This document shows positions 40,090 to 50,829 of a stretch of DNA of 64,000 nt, piece after piece; positions within the stretch are counted from its first letter, which is position 1; each line of letters opens with the position of its first letter. Source of the DNA: Arion vulgaris (taxonomy: Eukaryota; Mollusca; Gastropoda; Stylommatophora; Arionidae). The position numbers were made by a program, and so were the translations under genes. The notes beneath the pieces are model-generated. The model had not been told where the DNA came from, did no database searches, and was given only the letters and a program-made list of their open reading frames with translations. The stretch spans positions 68,027,274 through 68,091,273 of the forward strand of contig CM036758.1 in assembly GCA_020796225.1 (NCBI GenBank), read 5' to 3'.

Positions 40090-41075
40090 TACCAATGGTT
40101 CTCAACTGTTTTCAGCTGACACCTCTTTAAAGATTATGCAAGACTCTCACGCTCCTCCCCATCCTCATTGTTTCCCATTGTCGACCGCTAAATTAACAAT
40201 AATTCTAAAGAGAAAATAAAGAAGGTTTCTCACTATGAGCATTATAACAACAATACACTCTAATCACAATAACATTAGCAGTGAGAAAAGTAAACATTAA
40301 AGATACTAAATTTGAAGAAAAAAAAACAAATTTAAGAAGATTGCACGATGGACGAGAATCAGTAATATTCATGTTTATTTTTTAAAAACATGGTTATATT
40401 TTAATGAATAAAGCACACTTCAATTGTAAACAGAAGTTAATCTTCTTCTTCTCTTCCACCATTTACTTCTTTATAGAAGTGTTGGGGTGAAACGTAGTGA
40501 TCTTGTGTGTGCTTTTTTAAGGCACTTTGTAAGCTGATATTCATGTTCGTAAGGCTGTTCTTGATGCCGTCGCTCCATCTTGTGCGTGCTCTTCCTCTTG
40601 CCTTGTACTCATTATACTTTTTCTGTGTGGCTCTCTGTGGAAGGCGATACCAGGGCATTCTGGTCAGGTGTCCAAACCATTTAATCTGTTGTTCTTTTAT
40701 GAATTGCATAACTGGTTTCACATCCAGTCTCCTTCTGATTTCTTCATTTCTAATTTTGTCTCTTATTGTCACACCTGCAGCTCTTCTAAGACACCTCATC
40801 TCTGTCGTTATAATTTTTCGCTTATTAGCTGCTGTTATTGGCCATGTTTGACACTGGTAACATACTGTTGGCCAGAAAATCGTTCTTATGAGATTTGCTT
40901 TAGTTGTTAGCGGTATCTCTTTATGTGACAACAGTGGTGTTAACTGTCCCAGTACTTGTTAATCTAAAATTAGTAAAACACAAAAATCATGTAAATTTTC
41001 ATAATGATTCACGCTCCCACTGATACTACATCACCCTCTCTGTTGTGAGACGGCCTTACGCGGTTGAGAACCCTT
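40090..41075. mobile_element. Possible hAT element carrying a LINE-a insertion
   Basis: CAATGGTTCTCAACTGTTTT at 40094 and GCGGTTGAGAACCCTTATG near 41057 are opposed ends sharing GGTTCTCAAC, a common hAT terminus. No target duplication is clear, and 40437-40940 inside is LINE-a. It may instead be two unrelated ends. Confidence 0.45.
40437..40940 (-). mobile_element. LINE-a 3' fragment, longest frame
   Basis: A 164-codon minus-strand frame (40931-40437): C-Y-Q-C-Q-T-W-P-I-T-A, M-R-C-L-R-R-A-A-G-V-T-I-R-D-K-I-R-N-E-E-I-R-R-R, I-K-W-F-G-H-L-T-R-M-P-W, K-A-R-G-R-A-R-T-R-W-S-D-G-I, and the C-terminus F-Y-K-E-V-N-G-G-R-E-E-E-D, which reads into the GAA-rich 3' end. It is the best LINE-a copy, still 5'-truncated (no RT core). 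Confidence 0.94.
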
Positions 41076-41519
41076 ATGTTAGACAAACAGGTGATTTCAG
41101 TTAGAATGAATGAAACAGATTATAAGTTATTCAGATGGCACAAGAATGCTTAAGCTTAACACAGTACACATCAAAAGACAAATGACACAAAATCAAAACA
41201 TTTAGTCGATTTTTTTATCGAGGAGGAGAATCTTGATAACGTTAATTACATGCAAGAGCACTCTTTCAATCCACCAAAAAAACTTGTTTTGTCACCAAAA
41301 AGTAGCTTTAGCATCAATCACAGAAAGACAGTGGACAAACACTAACACGATGAGAGGATCAAGTTGACATCTCATGGAAACCAAAAATAGGATAAACTTA
41401 ACAACTTGTCATAAACGATTAGAAAAATCATTTAATGTTTGTTTTTTCTTATATCGCTCGTTCAACGTTAACCATTTGTTAAATAACTACTTGTGGTTTG
41501 CATGCAATTTCCGTTTTTA

Positions 41520-41775
41520 GCTTCTTCGAACAATCCAAGTCGACCAATTGTTAACCATTCTTTGTGATTTGTATGTGATCTCAGCCTAAGAGCAATTGTG
41601 CATTGTTCCAGTTATGCGCCTACAAGTAGAACAGCACATACGATTTATGCAAATGCTTTTTATTTATTAAGGTAGCTCCCCTATGCTCCTACCTCAGTCG
41701 CATCTTACGACTTGTCGTGTAGGTCGCAGTGTTACTATTCCTTGCTCCCCTTACGACCCTCGGCAACACACGAGT
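41520..41775 (-). mobile_element. RetA1 retroposon
   Basis: A minus-strand copy: CTTCTTCGAACAATCCAAG, ATGCGCCTACAAGTAGAAC, TTATTAAGGTAGCTCCCCTA, ATCTTACGACTTGTCGTGTA, CGGCAACACACGAGTG. Confidence 0.92.
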
Positions 41776-41799
41776 GAATTTGCGCTTTAGAGAGTGGAT

Positions 41800-41970
41800 T
41801 TGTTGTGCCAATTAGTCGGATCGGAAAAGGACTGGTCATCCACAGGAAACATGGAGAAGAACTGTGGAATAAGTGTTGAGACATTTTGGTCTGGCATGGG
41901 AAACAATTGGTAGAAAGACAGCAGAACGACAGCAATGGAAATCTCTTTTGGAAGCCTTAAGTGTCAACTA
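41800..41970 (+). mobile_element. LINE C-terminal fragment, unassigned group
   Basis: The plus strand reads R-K-R-T-G-H-P-Q-E-T-W-R-R-T-V-E, stop, V-L-R-H-F-G-L-A-W-E-T-I-G-R-K-T-A-E-R-Q-Q-W-K-S-L-L-E-A-L, then TAA. The order G-x-P-x-x-T-W-R-R then a W-rich end is typical of LINE ORF2 C-termini. One internal TAA. Confidence 0.75.
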
Positions 41971-42136
41971 AAGTATTGTAATCTTGATATCATTATATTG
42001 AGAACGCAGAAGAGGAAGAATAACATTACATTATAAATAATGTTTAACGCAATTATGTTTCTTTTCTTTGCAAGAATAGAACTCTGACATACGTTTAATA
42101 TCTAGTCTCTGAAACCTATTTTGTACAGCACAATTG

Positions 42137-42304
42137 ACTCCGGTTAGGAGCTACGTCGATTTGAACTCCACTTTCTTCACGCATCAAGGGTAACTCTTGT
42201 TGAGTAGTATGCCGACTTCAGCTCTCATTTCTTCACGCACCTACTGTGACTCTGGTTGAGTATTACACCAATGTGAACTCCTCTTTTTTCACGCACTAAG
42301 TGAC
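42137..42304. repeat. 56-bp tandem repeat, three units
   Basis: Units at 42137, 42193 and 42249 share TTCTTCACGCA(C/T) and GA(C/T)TCTGGTTGAGTA-type text, about 75-80% alike by eye, so it is an old array. No host element is identified. Confidence 0.88.
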
Positions 42305-42479
42305 CTGATTAATCAGTCATCACAGTCGTTCGTAACTTATTGTATTATTCGAGCCTTACGTGCTTTTACACACCCAGTGCCAAAGTGTAATTTTATTTAA
42401 CTATTAAGGCTCTCAGATCAACTCAGCCTTAAATTGCTACCAAAGACACACTTGGAAGTAAAGTCAACCGGCGTCATAT

Positions 42480-42900
42480 AGCTGCCATCATCGCGTTTCG
42501 GTAAATAACCATGTGTATTCTGGTTTCTTTCTGAAATATGAAGATCTCAGCCTCCTCAGTACACGAACTCAGTAGCAGCACCGGGAGTTTCAGATGTAAT
42601 TTTGAATGTAGCGAAAATGTTTGCATTAATTGTATGATATCTTTTTAACGAATTATGTACGGAGAGCCGCATTGCAACCTATTCTAAACTAATTTGTTCA
42701 ACTACCATGTGTGATTTTAAATATGTTCGACTTGAACACGGGACTTGAGTTGTACTTTTCGTCTTTCATAGGATCAGAAACACGATCGCACATACACTGA
42801 GATCAGAGACCTATAACACAAATAGCCCGATTGCTCTAAGCTGGGTGCGAACCGAGTAACATTGGATCAAGTAGTGAGCACTTTACCTCCGCATTAAAGC
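42480..42900 (-). mobile_element. SINE-D, diverged
   Basis: Antisense: AACCATGTGTATTCTGGTTT, GAAGATCTCAGCCTCCTCAG, TGTAATTTTGAATG, GAACACGGGACTTGAGTTGT, ACACTGAGATCAGAGACCTA, GTAGTGAGCACTTTACCTCC. The order matches SINE-D from tail to head. Confidence 0.72.
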
Positions 42901-42904
42901 GACC

Positions 42905-43341
42905 CCCTACTATCTGTTATGATCTGAACATCTGGAAAATGATAATTCTGTTATTCGAACGGTTATCTTAATTTTATGTTTTCTATTTATCCGACATTAT
43001 AAAGTTATCTGTACGAGTTCTCTCAATCTATATTGACAGTTCAGCTATGCCATATATCAGATATTCATTTTTTCTGACTCAATCTTTAGCCTTGCATTTC
43101 TTTCTTGTAGCAGAATGTTTAGCTTTTTTTTTTTTTTTTTGTCGTGAGTTATTCTTGACAATATTGTTTGCTGTTTCTTTCTTCATATTGAAGATTGCTG
43201 CAAGTTTTCATAGACGACTGATCCTCTCTTTCTCTTTCCATGTGGTTTCCAAGAAAGGGCTCTTCTTGTTATATTCTTCTCGGATTTTTTTTTATTGCGT
43301 CTACAGCTCCAAACGTTTTTCCTTCATTTCGTGACTGTCTT
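42905..43341. other. Unassigned T-rich stretch
   Basis: It has a 17-T run at about 43123-43140. A 95-codon Phe-rich open frame here follows from the T-richness and is not a gene. Confidence 0.5.
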
Positions 43342-43613
43342 AGATATGTCTCGGTCTCCACATAATCTCTAAATTAGACATGTCTCGTTCTACACATAAT
43401 CTCTAAATTAGATATGTCTCGGTCTCCACATAATCTCTAAATTAGACATGTCTCGTTCTCCACATAAGCTCTAAATTAGATATGTCTCGTTCTCCACCTA
43501 AGCTCTAAATTAGACATGTGTCGTTCTCCACATAAGCTCTAAATTAGATATGTCTCGTTCTCCACATAAGCTCTAAATTAGACATGTCTCGGTCTCCACA
43601 TAAACTCTAAATT
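43342..43613. repeat. 34-bp tandem repeat, eight units in alternating dimers
   Basis: Units start at 43342, 43376, 43410, 43444, 43478, 43512, 43546 and 43580 and contain TCTCGTTCTCCACATAAGCT. They begin alternately AGATATG and AGACATG without exception, so the real period is a 68-bp dimer in four copies. Confidence 0.97.
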
Positions 43614-43856
43614 TGTGACCCTATCCTACGATCTATACAACACAATAATCTGGATATTTAAAAAAAACAATACAGAAAGAAAGAGGAATTATAATGACTA
43701 TAATAATGGTGACGATTATGATGAAGTGATGGTATTGATATGTTGATGATGTTAGGACAGATGATAATATTTGATTTGGTGATGATGTTAGGACAAATGA
43801 TATTAGATATAGTGATGACAGTAGGAGCTTATTACAAACATCACGAATATTCTTAA

Positions 43857-44095
43857 TTGCGTCTGTAGCTTAAGCGGTAGTGAACTCGATCACAACCCAA
43901 ACGTAAATGGTTCAAACTCCGCGGCTGACTGATTGGAAGCAAATTTGTTTCGCGTGGATTTTACCAACAGTAAAAATAAACCTCACCATTTAGAAAACAA
44001 TTGCAAACTACTGAACGTATAAGTGGTTCCTAGGAAATCTACGAGTAGGTTACTATGGTTGATAGCGTAGTTTTGTAAGGGATATACCACGATTG
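43857..44095 (+). mobile_element. SINE-E retroposon
   Basis: The head TGCGTCTGTAGCTTAAGCGG has a perfect A box TAGCTTAAGCG (43866-43876) and B box GGTTCAAACTCC (43909-43920). The body is GGAAGCAAATTTGTTTCGCG, TACTGAACGTATAAGTGG, CCTAGGAAATCTACGAGTAG. Confidence 0.9.
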
Positions 44096-44154
44096 TCATT
44101 TTTCATCGTAATCTTGATGGTGTGTTTACGATATCGTAATGTACTTTATGAAAA

Positions 44155-44640
44155 AGTATACGATTTCTGCTGACATACAGAGGCAAGTCATGGACAATAA
44201 ACAAACATAAAAAACAGTATACGATTTCTACTGATATACAGAGGCGAGTCATGAACAATAAACAAGCAGAACGAAGAAACCATGAGGGCAACAGAGATAT
44301 TGTTTTACAGAAGAATGATGAGAATACCATGGACAGCTAAATTGTTTAATGTGGAGGTGCTGAGTGAGGTCAAGACAGAGAGAAAGCTTTCATCAATATA
44401 AAAAAGAGGCAGTCATCATTTTTCGGGCATATGAGGAGAAAGAGAGGTTTAGAACACATTGTAACAACTTGTAAAATGGATGGGAGTCGAGACAGAGGAA
44501 GACACTGAGAGAACATTGTTTGTAGCATGACATCATGGCACGGAAGGGTGTCAACATCTGAGATGATAGCAAACACGAGAGACAGTGATTTGTGGAGATC
44601 CACGATCGGCTACGCCAGACGGCACGGCACCTGATGATGA
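44155..44640 (+). mobile_element. LINE-f 3' fragment with duplication
   Basis: ATACAGAGGCGAGTCATGAA, TTTTACAGAAGAATGATGAG (F-Y-R-R-M-M-R-I-P-W), GTGGAGGTGCTGAGTGAGGT, GATCCACGATCGGCTACGCC parallel 10292-10775. It ends with CCTGATGATGATGATGATGA, the (GAT)n tail missing from the other copy. A 62-bp segment starting GTATACGATTTCT is duplicated at 44155-44280. Confidence 0.9.
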
Positions 44641-44754
44641 TGATGATGATACGACTTCTTTCTAACGATAACCTTTTTCTGCTGATAAAAACCAAAAAAG
44701 AAAAAGAAAAAAAAAGCACAACCAAAAATGCAGTTATTTTGTAAGTCACTACTA

Positions 44755-45075
44755 TAACAAGAAGAGACAGGTTTAGAAATGAAGACATCAGGAAAAAGTG
44801 GGTACAACATCAGTTCTGAACTTCATCAAGAAACAACAAATTAAATATTTACGCAGATTACGCACATACGCAGATTACCAACAGACAGTGCACCTCGAAG
44901 AGCAATGTTGTTACGATGCAAAGGATACAAAATACAAGGCCAGCCACACAAAATGCGGACCTCAGAGATAACAGAGGCGCCGAAAAAACACTATTAATGA
45001 AACGCACACAAGGACTCGTTCTAGAAATCTCTTCTTATCCTGAATCTGTAAGGCAAAACGTGATGGACAAACATA
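44755..45075 (+). mobile_element. LINE-b 3' fragment
   Basis: AACAAGAAGAGACAGGTTTA, GAAATGAAGACATCAGGAAA, CTTCATCAAGAAACAACAAA, AGACAGTGCACCTCGAAGAG, AGAAATCTCTTCTTATCCTG. The same order as 29300-29620, with frameshifts and a single tail unit. Confidence 0.9.
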
Positions 45076-45079
45076 AAAG

Positions 45080-45525
45080 AAAGACTACTATAATTGGATC
45101 GCTGTCTCACGTCCTTCTACAGTTATAGAAGGAGATAGCAACTTTTGTTGTTCTATTTTCGTTGCAATGTTGTTGTTACGTGTTTATTACTTTGCAAAGT
45201 ACGGGAATATGAGGGAATAAAGTGACAAGCTGTATTAAGAAAATTGCAAACATTAATCTTATAAATAAAAAATACAACTCGCGGTTCATGTTTATAGGAT
45301 TGCTTGACACTGTTGTCAATTTTGTTCAACGTTTTTCAGACTCGCTAACTCTTCAAATAAAATATTGAGTTTTGTAATCCAACCGAGAGAATGTGTTGAT
45401 AATGTGTCTTAAATGTCTTCTGCAGTATCCCTTCCCTGGAGGAAACCTTAAAGAAGATTAAATATGTTTAAGAAGGAAACTACATTATGGGTTTATAATT
45501 TGTGTTTGGTTATAAATAGGTGAGG
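45080..45525. other. Unassigned stretch
   Basis: Nothing recognisable beyond A+T-rich sequence. Confidence 0.45.
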
Positions 45526-45527
45526 AT

Positions 45528-45577
45528 CGTCTGGCCGAATGGGTTCGAGTGTGAGCTTCCATTCGGGAGACACTTTT
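45528..45577 (+). mobile_element. SINE-G head, truncated by RetA1
   Basis: GATCGTCTGGCCGAATGGGT (A box TGGCCGAATGG) and CTTCCATTCGGGAGACAC match the SINE-G head, which stops where RetA1 begins. The expected SINE-G body was not found after the RetA1. Confidence 0.7.
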
Positions 45578-45840
45578 CGCCCGTGTGATTTCGGGGCCCG
45601 CAAGTGATGCAAAGAATAGTACCACTGCAAGTTACAAGCCATGTCGTTAGAGGCAAAATGATGTAGGACCTAGGGAAGAGACCCTAGTAAATAAAAAGCA
45701 TTGCAGAGATCGAATGTGCTGACCTACTTGTAGCCACATAGCTGGCACAATGTACAATCTCTCGATGACTCAGATCACATACAAATCACAAAGAGTGGTT
45801 AACAAGTGGTCGATATGGAGCGTTCGAATAGAAACAAGAA
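45578..45840 (+). mobile_element. RetA1 retroposon
   Basis: CGCCCGTGTGATTTCGGGGC, GCAAAGAATAGTACCACTGC, GCCATGTCGTTAGAGGCAAA, CCCTAGTAAATAAAAAGCAT, CTACTTGTAGCCACATAGCT, GTCGATATGGAGCGTTCGAA. Confidence 0.93.
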
Positions 45841-46189
45841 GTTTTATTCATTGTGCTGTGTATTTCATGTACATTTTCTTGTAATACATAATATAATATT
45901 CACCCTCAATCTGTCCTCAGTACTTGACTGTGTCCACTGTTTCAACGCTGAGAAGGAATTAACCTGTTATACCTGCGGACAGTAAAAGACTTGTGTATGA
46001 TGAAACTATCTTCATGACATTCTTCATTGCCGAGGACGACCTTGATTTAAAAAGAGAGACATCGTTATTGAAATCGTCACAATATTCTTCATCAAGTAAG
46101 ATTGTGTTTTGTGTGTTATAATTTTATTATAGAGTGTGCTTATAAAGTCGCTTTCCAGTGAATTTTGAAAATATTTTAGTAATTACAGC
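45841..46189. other. Unassigned stretch
   Basis: No element or exon recognised. Confidence 0.4.
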
Positions 46190-46375
46190 ACGTATATATA
46201 GCCTTTTTTTCGTATGTACAGACGGTCAATTGGCAAGTGTTTTACTGTGACAACTTCTGAGTTTTCGCTTTTCTCTCTTGTCGTTCAGCTCGTACATAAG
46301 TCTCTTCTCAAAAGACTCTGCACCCTTTCGCAATTTGGCTTTCAACACAACTCTGTCATCAGCTAGTCCCTCCCA
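46190..46375 (-). mobile_element. LINE-j 3' end fragment
   Basis: GGTCAATTGGCAAGTGTTTT, CTTGTCGTTCAGCTCGTACA, AAGACTCTGCACCC match 19315-19480. It ends at CATCAGCTAGT (antisense L-A-D-D). The 3' boundary near the ATATATA/CCTTTT junction agrees between the copies. Confidence 0.9.
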
Positions 46376-46459
46376 ATTACAGCACAATTATAATTACATC
46401 ACAAATGATGGACATTTACGTGATGACATTCTGAGTTCCACAATCCTGGTTTGGACATA

Positions 46460-46775
46460 AAAAAATACATGAAAGGCTAGAGAAGACCATCATGGAAGGA
46501 GTGTTGATGCCTTGGATTATAGTGGTTCCGTAGTAGTAGTACTATGCGATGTTACTTAGCACATATATGTATATATGTTATATACATGGGTTATATATGT
46601 TATATATAGGAGGCATATCGGCAAAGAGAAGAAGAGGAAGACCACGGAGAAGATGGATTCAGGATGTAAATGATGGTTTGAACATGACGGCTGCAGAGGC
46701 AGGACATCTGCCCTATGAGAGAGAAATTCCGGAGGACTGTTGGGGTGGCAAAGTTCTGCTCAGGACAAGCTATTT
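46460..46775 (+). mobile_element. LINE-h 3' fragment with internal insert
   Basis: ACATGAAAGGCTAGAGAAGA, CATCATGGAAGGAGTG, then about 105 bp of unrelated AT-rich sequence (46507-46607), then GGCATATCGGCAAAGAGAAG, R-R-G-R-P-R-R-R-W-I-Q-D-V-N-D-G-L-N-M-T-A-A-E-A-G. It matches 53400-53600. Confidence 0.88.
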
Positions 46776-46779
46776 GATG

Positions 46780-47634
46780 ATGATGATTATTCTGAGTTCT
46801 ATAATACTGTGTTCAACAGTACATAATACGCCGTTGTTATATTCGCGATTTCATTCCTGAAACGAAATGGTGTTAACCATTGGAAACAGGGTATTTTTGG
46901 TGCAACATGTCTTTCGTAATGGTAGCAAATCTACTGAAGAAGTAATTCGATCATATGTGCTAAAAATTTCGGACTCAGAGGTCGTGTTCACAACCACTTT
47001 ACCGAAATCAAACCAGACAAGAGCAGTAGTATCTAGATAAATAATAACAATCTACGTTACAATTGTGTAGACGTCATTAAAAAACCACATTTCTCTTGAC
47101 GTAGTCTCGCCCGAGCGTAAATTTCACTGCACATCGACTTTATAAACAACCGCCCTCCCCCACCTCATGTATGTGTCAAGTTCATTAACAGTCTCATTTG
47201 ATTTGGGTTTTTTTGGTAGTCACATGATTGATTGACAAAATCGTGGGCTTCGATAACATAAGTTCGGCATGCTCAGGTAAAAATTCACAGAAATCAGAAC
47301 CCAATCGTCACGTGACCTCGCATTCCAGTATTGGTAGATATAGACAATTTCATGTTAAAATCAACACAACTTGTTAAATCAAGGTTATATTATGTTACAA
47401 GTTCAGTTTAACGCTAAAGAATATCAGCATTATGAAGATTTTGCATCAATAAATTACCATAGACTTATATAATTGTGTAACATTGCAGAATACCTTTCAG
47501 TGTTCTATCAAGTACACAAACCAGCCCCTCAATTAACAGGAATTTTGATTTCCTCGTCTGAGCTAGTCGGCCTTATGTTACCGTGGGTCACGGATAAAAC
47601 TTATGTCTGTATCATATCTTGGTCACTCCAGTGT
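46780..47634. other. Unassigned stretch
   Basis: About 850 bp with no repeat partner in the window and no convincing coding sequence. Confidence 0.45.
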
Positions 47635-47745
47635 GTTACCAGAGCCCGAAAGGGACACACAAGATTAGTAACACTACAGTCAACATGCATGTCGTAGGAG
47701 GAGATTAGAAGGGACGCATCTGTGTGTTGCTGGGTCTTGCTTGGA
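47635..47745 (+). mobile_element. RetA1 head fragment
   Basis: CCAGAGCCCGAAAGGGACAC, TAGTAACACTACAGTCAACA, TGCATGTCGTAGGAGGAGAT follow the RetA1 5' end. The rest is lost or unrecognisable. Confidence 0.65.
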
Positions 47746-47821
47746 AAGCAAGTAAATAATTAATTGTTAATTACTTTATTGTTAAGTCTATTTCTTATAC
47801 CAGTATTTAGTTACACGCAGT

Positions 47822-48012
47822 GCCCGCCTGTTCGAAGCGCGTTGGACAATGGGTGACAAGCCCCCTGTGAGTACGGTTCAATTCCGCGGGCTGGCAGAAA
47901 GCCACATGTTCTCCAGATTTACGGTGTTAGTGACACCGAACCGAAGATTAAGGGTGTCCGTGGCACCGAGCCGAAAAGCTGAAAGCTCAAGTGCTTCTGG
48001 ATCGGAAAAAAA
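47822..48012 (+). mobile_element. SINE-C retroposon
   Basis: The head is GCCCGCCTGTTCGAAGCGCG, with GGTTCAATTCC as a near-perfect B box at 47875. The body is GGCTGGCAGAAAGCCACATG, CAGATTTACGGTGTTAGTG, GTGCTTCTGGATCGG and an A-run of eight. A SINE-B follows at once. Confidence 0.88.
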
Positions 48013-48024
48013 AGTTATATACAC

Positions 48025-48280
48025 TTCTATTGCAACTAAGTGGTTAAGCCTTTGCCTTGTGAGTCGAAGGTCGTGTGTTCGAGTCCGGATCACGCCATTC
48101 TGTTCACGAGTGCAGTTTTTTCCAGAGACCCTAGGATTGTTGCTGGAGCTACGGAGTTCGTGCTTTGTGCAATACTCTCGGCAGGTGGCGTGCCATTTCT
48201 GCGGAGAGGGACCGAGCCGTATGAGGTAAAACCCGGTGCAATGAAGTCAATTCTTCGGTTTTTAAACCCTTTAAACAAAT
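48025..48280 (+). mobile_element. SINE-B retroposon
   Basis: ACTAAGTGGTTAAGCCTTTG (decayed A box), GTGTTCGAGTCCGGATCACG (B box), then CCAGAGACCCTAGGATTGTT, GCTGGAGCTACGGAGTTCGT, CGGCAGGTGGCGTGCCATTT, GTGCAATGAAGTCAATTCTT and an A-rich end. Confidence 0.9.
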
Positions 48281-48532
48281 ACATATATAAAACATACGCA
48301 TAGTAGAGAATATGCAATCCTAACCAAACTTCAGAATTTCAAATGTGTTATAGCTAGAGAAGAACATTGTACTGCAAGCCAAAGAAGAATAGTAAATCAT
48401 CATAGTACTAGTGTCGTTAGTTGTCACACGCCGAGTGACATACTAAGGAAATAATCGAAGCACTTATGGACAAATTGGTTCGATGTGCAGTGATGTTGAT
48501 TCGATGACTAAATTCAACTAAACTAATACTTC

Positions 48533-49138
48533 GTTTTCTTCGATCTCTCAAAATCGATCATGTATTAACCACTCGTTGTAATTTGTATGTGATCCAAGCC
48601 TAAGACTGATTGTTATCAGTTATCAATTATATGAGGACTATCATCATAGCACTCCGGACATGTATATAGGTGCTCCGATCTCCGCTTCAGCAAATCCAGC
48701 AGCGTCCAACGACCCAACACGCCAGTTCGATGTTGATTAATCAATTTCTTTGCATATTTAGTATGTCGTTCTCTTCGGGCTGCACCAATATTGACACCCA
48801 TCTCTTTAAATCTGGTCAGCGAGTGGGATTCACAGCCCTGAAACTCCTTTGTTCGGAAAGACTCTCTCAATGTGTGAAGAATGTCACTTCGATCCATGGC
48901 AGCTCCTTCTGATATTGTAGCCAAGCCAGCCAATCTATCAGCTCGTTCATTACTCATTGTACGTTGTACAAGTTATGCTCCTGCAATTAGGCCAGCACAT
49001 CTGATTTCTTCGACGTTTTTTTTATTTACTAGGATAGCTTCCCTAGGCACCTACCTCAATCGCCTCTTACCACATGCCTTTTAGGGCGCATTGTTACGAT
49101 GCTTTGCTCCCATTGTGAGCCCCTGCAACACACGAGCG
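48533..49138 (-). mobile_element. RetA1 split by LINE-g1
   Basis: RetA1 on the minus strand from CGCTCGTGTGTTGCAGGGGC (49138) through CTCTTACCACATGCC. It resumes past the LINE-g1 insert (48618-48955) with GACTGATTG / CCACTCGTTGTAATTTGTAT and a decayed tail at 48533. Confidence 0.88.
48618..48955 (-). mobile_element. LINE-g1 3' fragment
   Basis: A clean minus-strand frame of 113 codons: N-E-R-A-D-R-L-A-G-L-A-T-I-S-E-G (RNase H end), D-R-S-D-I-L-H-T-L-R-E-S, R-H-T-K-Y-A-K-K-L-I-N-Q-H, L-D-L-L-K-R-R-S-E-H-L-Y-T-C-P-E-C-Y-D. It ends (TGATAAC)n. 5'-truncated at the RNase H end and one of the least decayed LINE pieces here. Confidence 0.94.
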
Positions 49139-49439
49139 AAACTAATACAAATATACGCAAACACGCATACACCCACCACATGTCCATCATTGTGAGAAGA
49201 ACAAGCTTCGTGAGTGTGATGCACTAAACAACTCTCTATCTATTGCGTGATAACAAACAGTAATGTTCACAAACGCTTCCAAAGCTCGCCATGTTGTCGT
49301 CGTGATTTCCTGATAAATCTACTCGGGCAGTTTTCGTATGTTTTCAACAAAAAGTATATCTTGATATCATTACATGCACATTATATAGAGATGTCTAGAA
49401 TAATGTAGCGAATTTGCTTATTGGGTATTGTTGACTAAA

Positions 49440-49790
49440 ACTGATGTTATTGCACTCCGGGCAGATCCATAGGTGCTCAGTCTCCCCAACAGATATCGAA
49501 GAGTATACATACTGATGGTTACCGTGACTCTCTGGTTAAACACACTCCTCACTCTGCCCTTCAGGCATCCACTTCTACTTTACAAGGGGTTACTCCAAAC
49601 TGCTTAAATTTATCAATCGATTCAAAATCGAATTTAGTGTCCTCATCCAACAGGCAGTCGCGAAGAGACCGAAGAACATCCCCTTATCCATCTTTAACTC
49701 CCCAACAATCGATGCTGTTGATGCAAACCTGCCCGCTCTCTCATTACGGTAAACACCCGTATGTCCAGGACAGTACATCTACATAAGCCT
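49440..49790 (-). mobile_element. LINE-g2 3' fragment
   Basis: The minus strand reads C-P-G-H-T-G-V-Y-R-N-E-R-A-G-R-F-A-S-T-A-S-I-V-G-E-L-K-M-D-K-G, then frameshifts, and downstream R-Y-L-L-G-E-T-E-H-L-W-I-C-P-E-C. It contains the P-G-H-T-G-V motif that 37877-38216 lacks. The 3' end CAATAACATCAGTTTTAGT differs from the AACCAAT tail. Confidence 0.9.
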
Positions 49791-49977
49791 CTAGAGGTTA
49801 GAACCTTCTATAGACGACATCCACTCATACCGAAACCTTCTCATTTGGATCTCGTGAAGCATTGTAGCGCATCATGGACAAAACAAACAATAATTGGAAT
49901 GGAAATTCTGGTGTTAATGTTGTTTATATTTTCAATCGTAAAAAAAAAAGATTATATTTACTAGCATAATTATCACA

Positions 49978-50032
<55 letters not shown>

Positions 50033-50043
50033 CTCTCTTTCTC
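49978..50043. repeat. (CT)n microsatellite
   Basis: About 25 CT dinucleotides with small interruptions, at the 3' end of the LINE-i copy that follows on the minus strand; it probably includes that element's (GA)n tail. Confidence 0.95.
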
Positions 50044-50240
50044 TTATTCGTGTGCCCTTTTACTCCACGTAAATTTGCATATGCTCACAACGAGCCTGGG
50101 CAAATCTTGATATCTTAAGATATCTCTTGCAGCTCATTCCACCTCCTTCGTATATCTTTAATAGCTTGTCTCCAAATCTCCTCAACGTGTATTTTAGTCG
50201 TCCCTCTCTTTTGATTTCCTTGAGATTTCCAGGAACATTC
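50044..50240 (-). mobile_element. LINE-i C-terminal fragment
   Basis: The minus strand in one frame gives K-R-G-T-T-K-I-H-V-E-E-I-W-R-Q-A-I-K-D-I-R-R-R-W-N-E-L-Q-E-I-S, parallel to W-R-Q-D-L-E-A-E-I-N-N-I-K-K-S-W-R-E-L-Q-E-I at 59580-59760. The (GA)n tail lies at 49978-50043. Confidence 0.78.
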
Positions 50241-50533
50241 TTGATATTAATTATCACATGCCAACGTTTTATTTACAGCTTGCTCGTGATACAGGATCGG
50301 TGCTACCACAAAGAAGCACGCAATACTATTTCCGATAAGAGATGAAAGTTAAATCGGGAATTTCCAATATGGCATTGGGCTCTAACTTTTCATTAATAAG
50401 CATTCAGCTGCTTTTCTAATAGAAGAAAATGATGTCGTCGATGCTCTAGGGAAAATCTTCCACCATTAAGCTGCAACCAGAGCGTATGTAGTCATAAGGT
50501 CGACCCTCTCATCGGACCTCCTCTCAGTAACTC

Positions 50534-50607
50534 TTTCCACGCTTTAAGCCGCACACTGCGCCATGGCGGAAGTCCGTTGCATGCTTTAAGCCGCACACTG
50601 CGCCATA
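50534..50607. repeat. 29-bp direct repeat pair
   Basis: GCTTTAAGCCGCACACTGCG with CCAT occurs at about 50541 and 50583. No element recognised. Confidence 0.85.
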
Positions 50608-50829
50608 GAGTATGCTTCCCTTATAAGAAGTCTTTCTTGTTTTACTTCTACTGTTTTACTTATAGTACTTTTCAAACTTGTTATTCTATTGAGTTGTCCA
50701 GTTTTCTTCAATTTAGTATATAATAATATATATATGTTTATTTATTGACGAGTAGTTGGGATCGTAATTTAAAAATTTTTTTTTTTTTACTTCCTTGAAT
50801 TAACTGCTTAAAAATTGAGAAAATAAATG

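Noticed and set aside
40090..41075. A confident complete hAT element
   Set aside because: Opposed GGTTCTCAAC ends are seen but no 8-bp duplication could be fixed, so it is listed only as possible.
47849..48317. ORFs of 71-126 codons on both strands
   Set aside because: They overlie SINE-C and SINE-B, with no coding relationship between copies.
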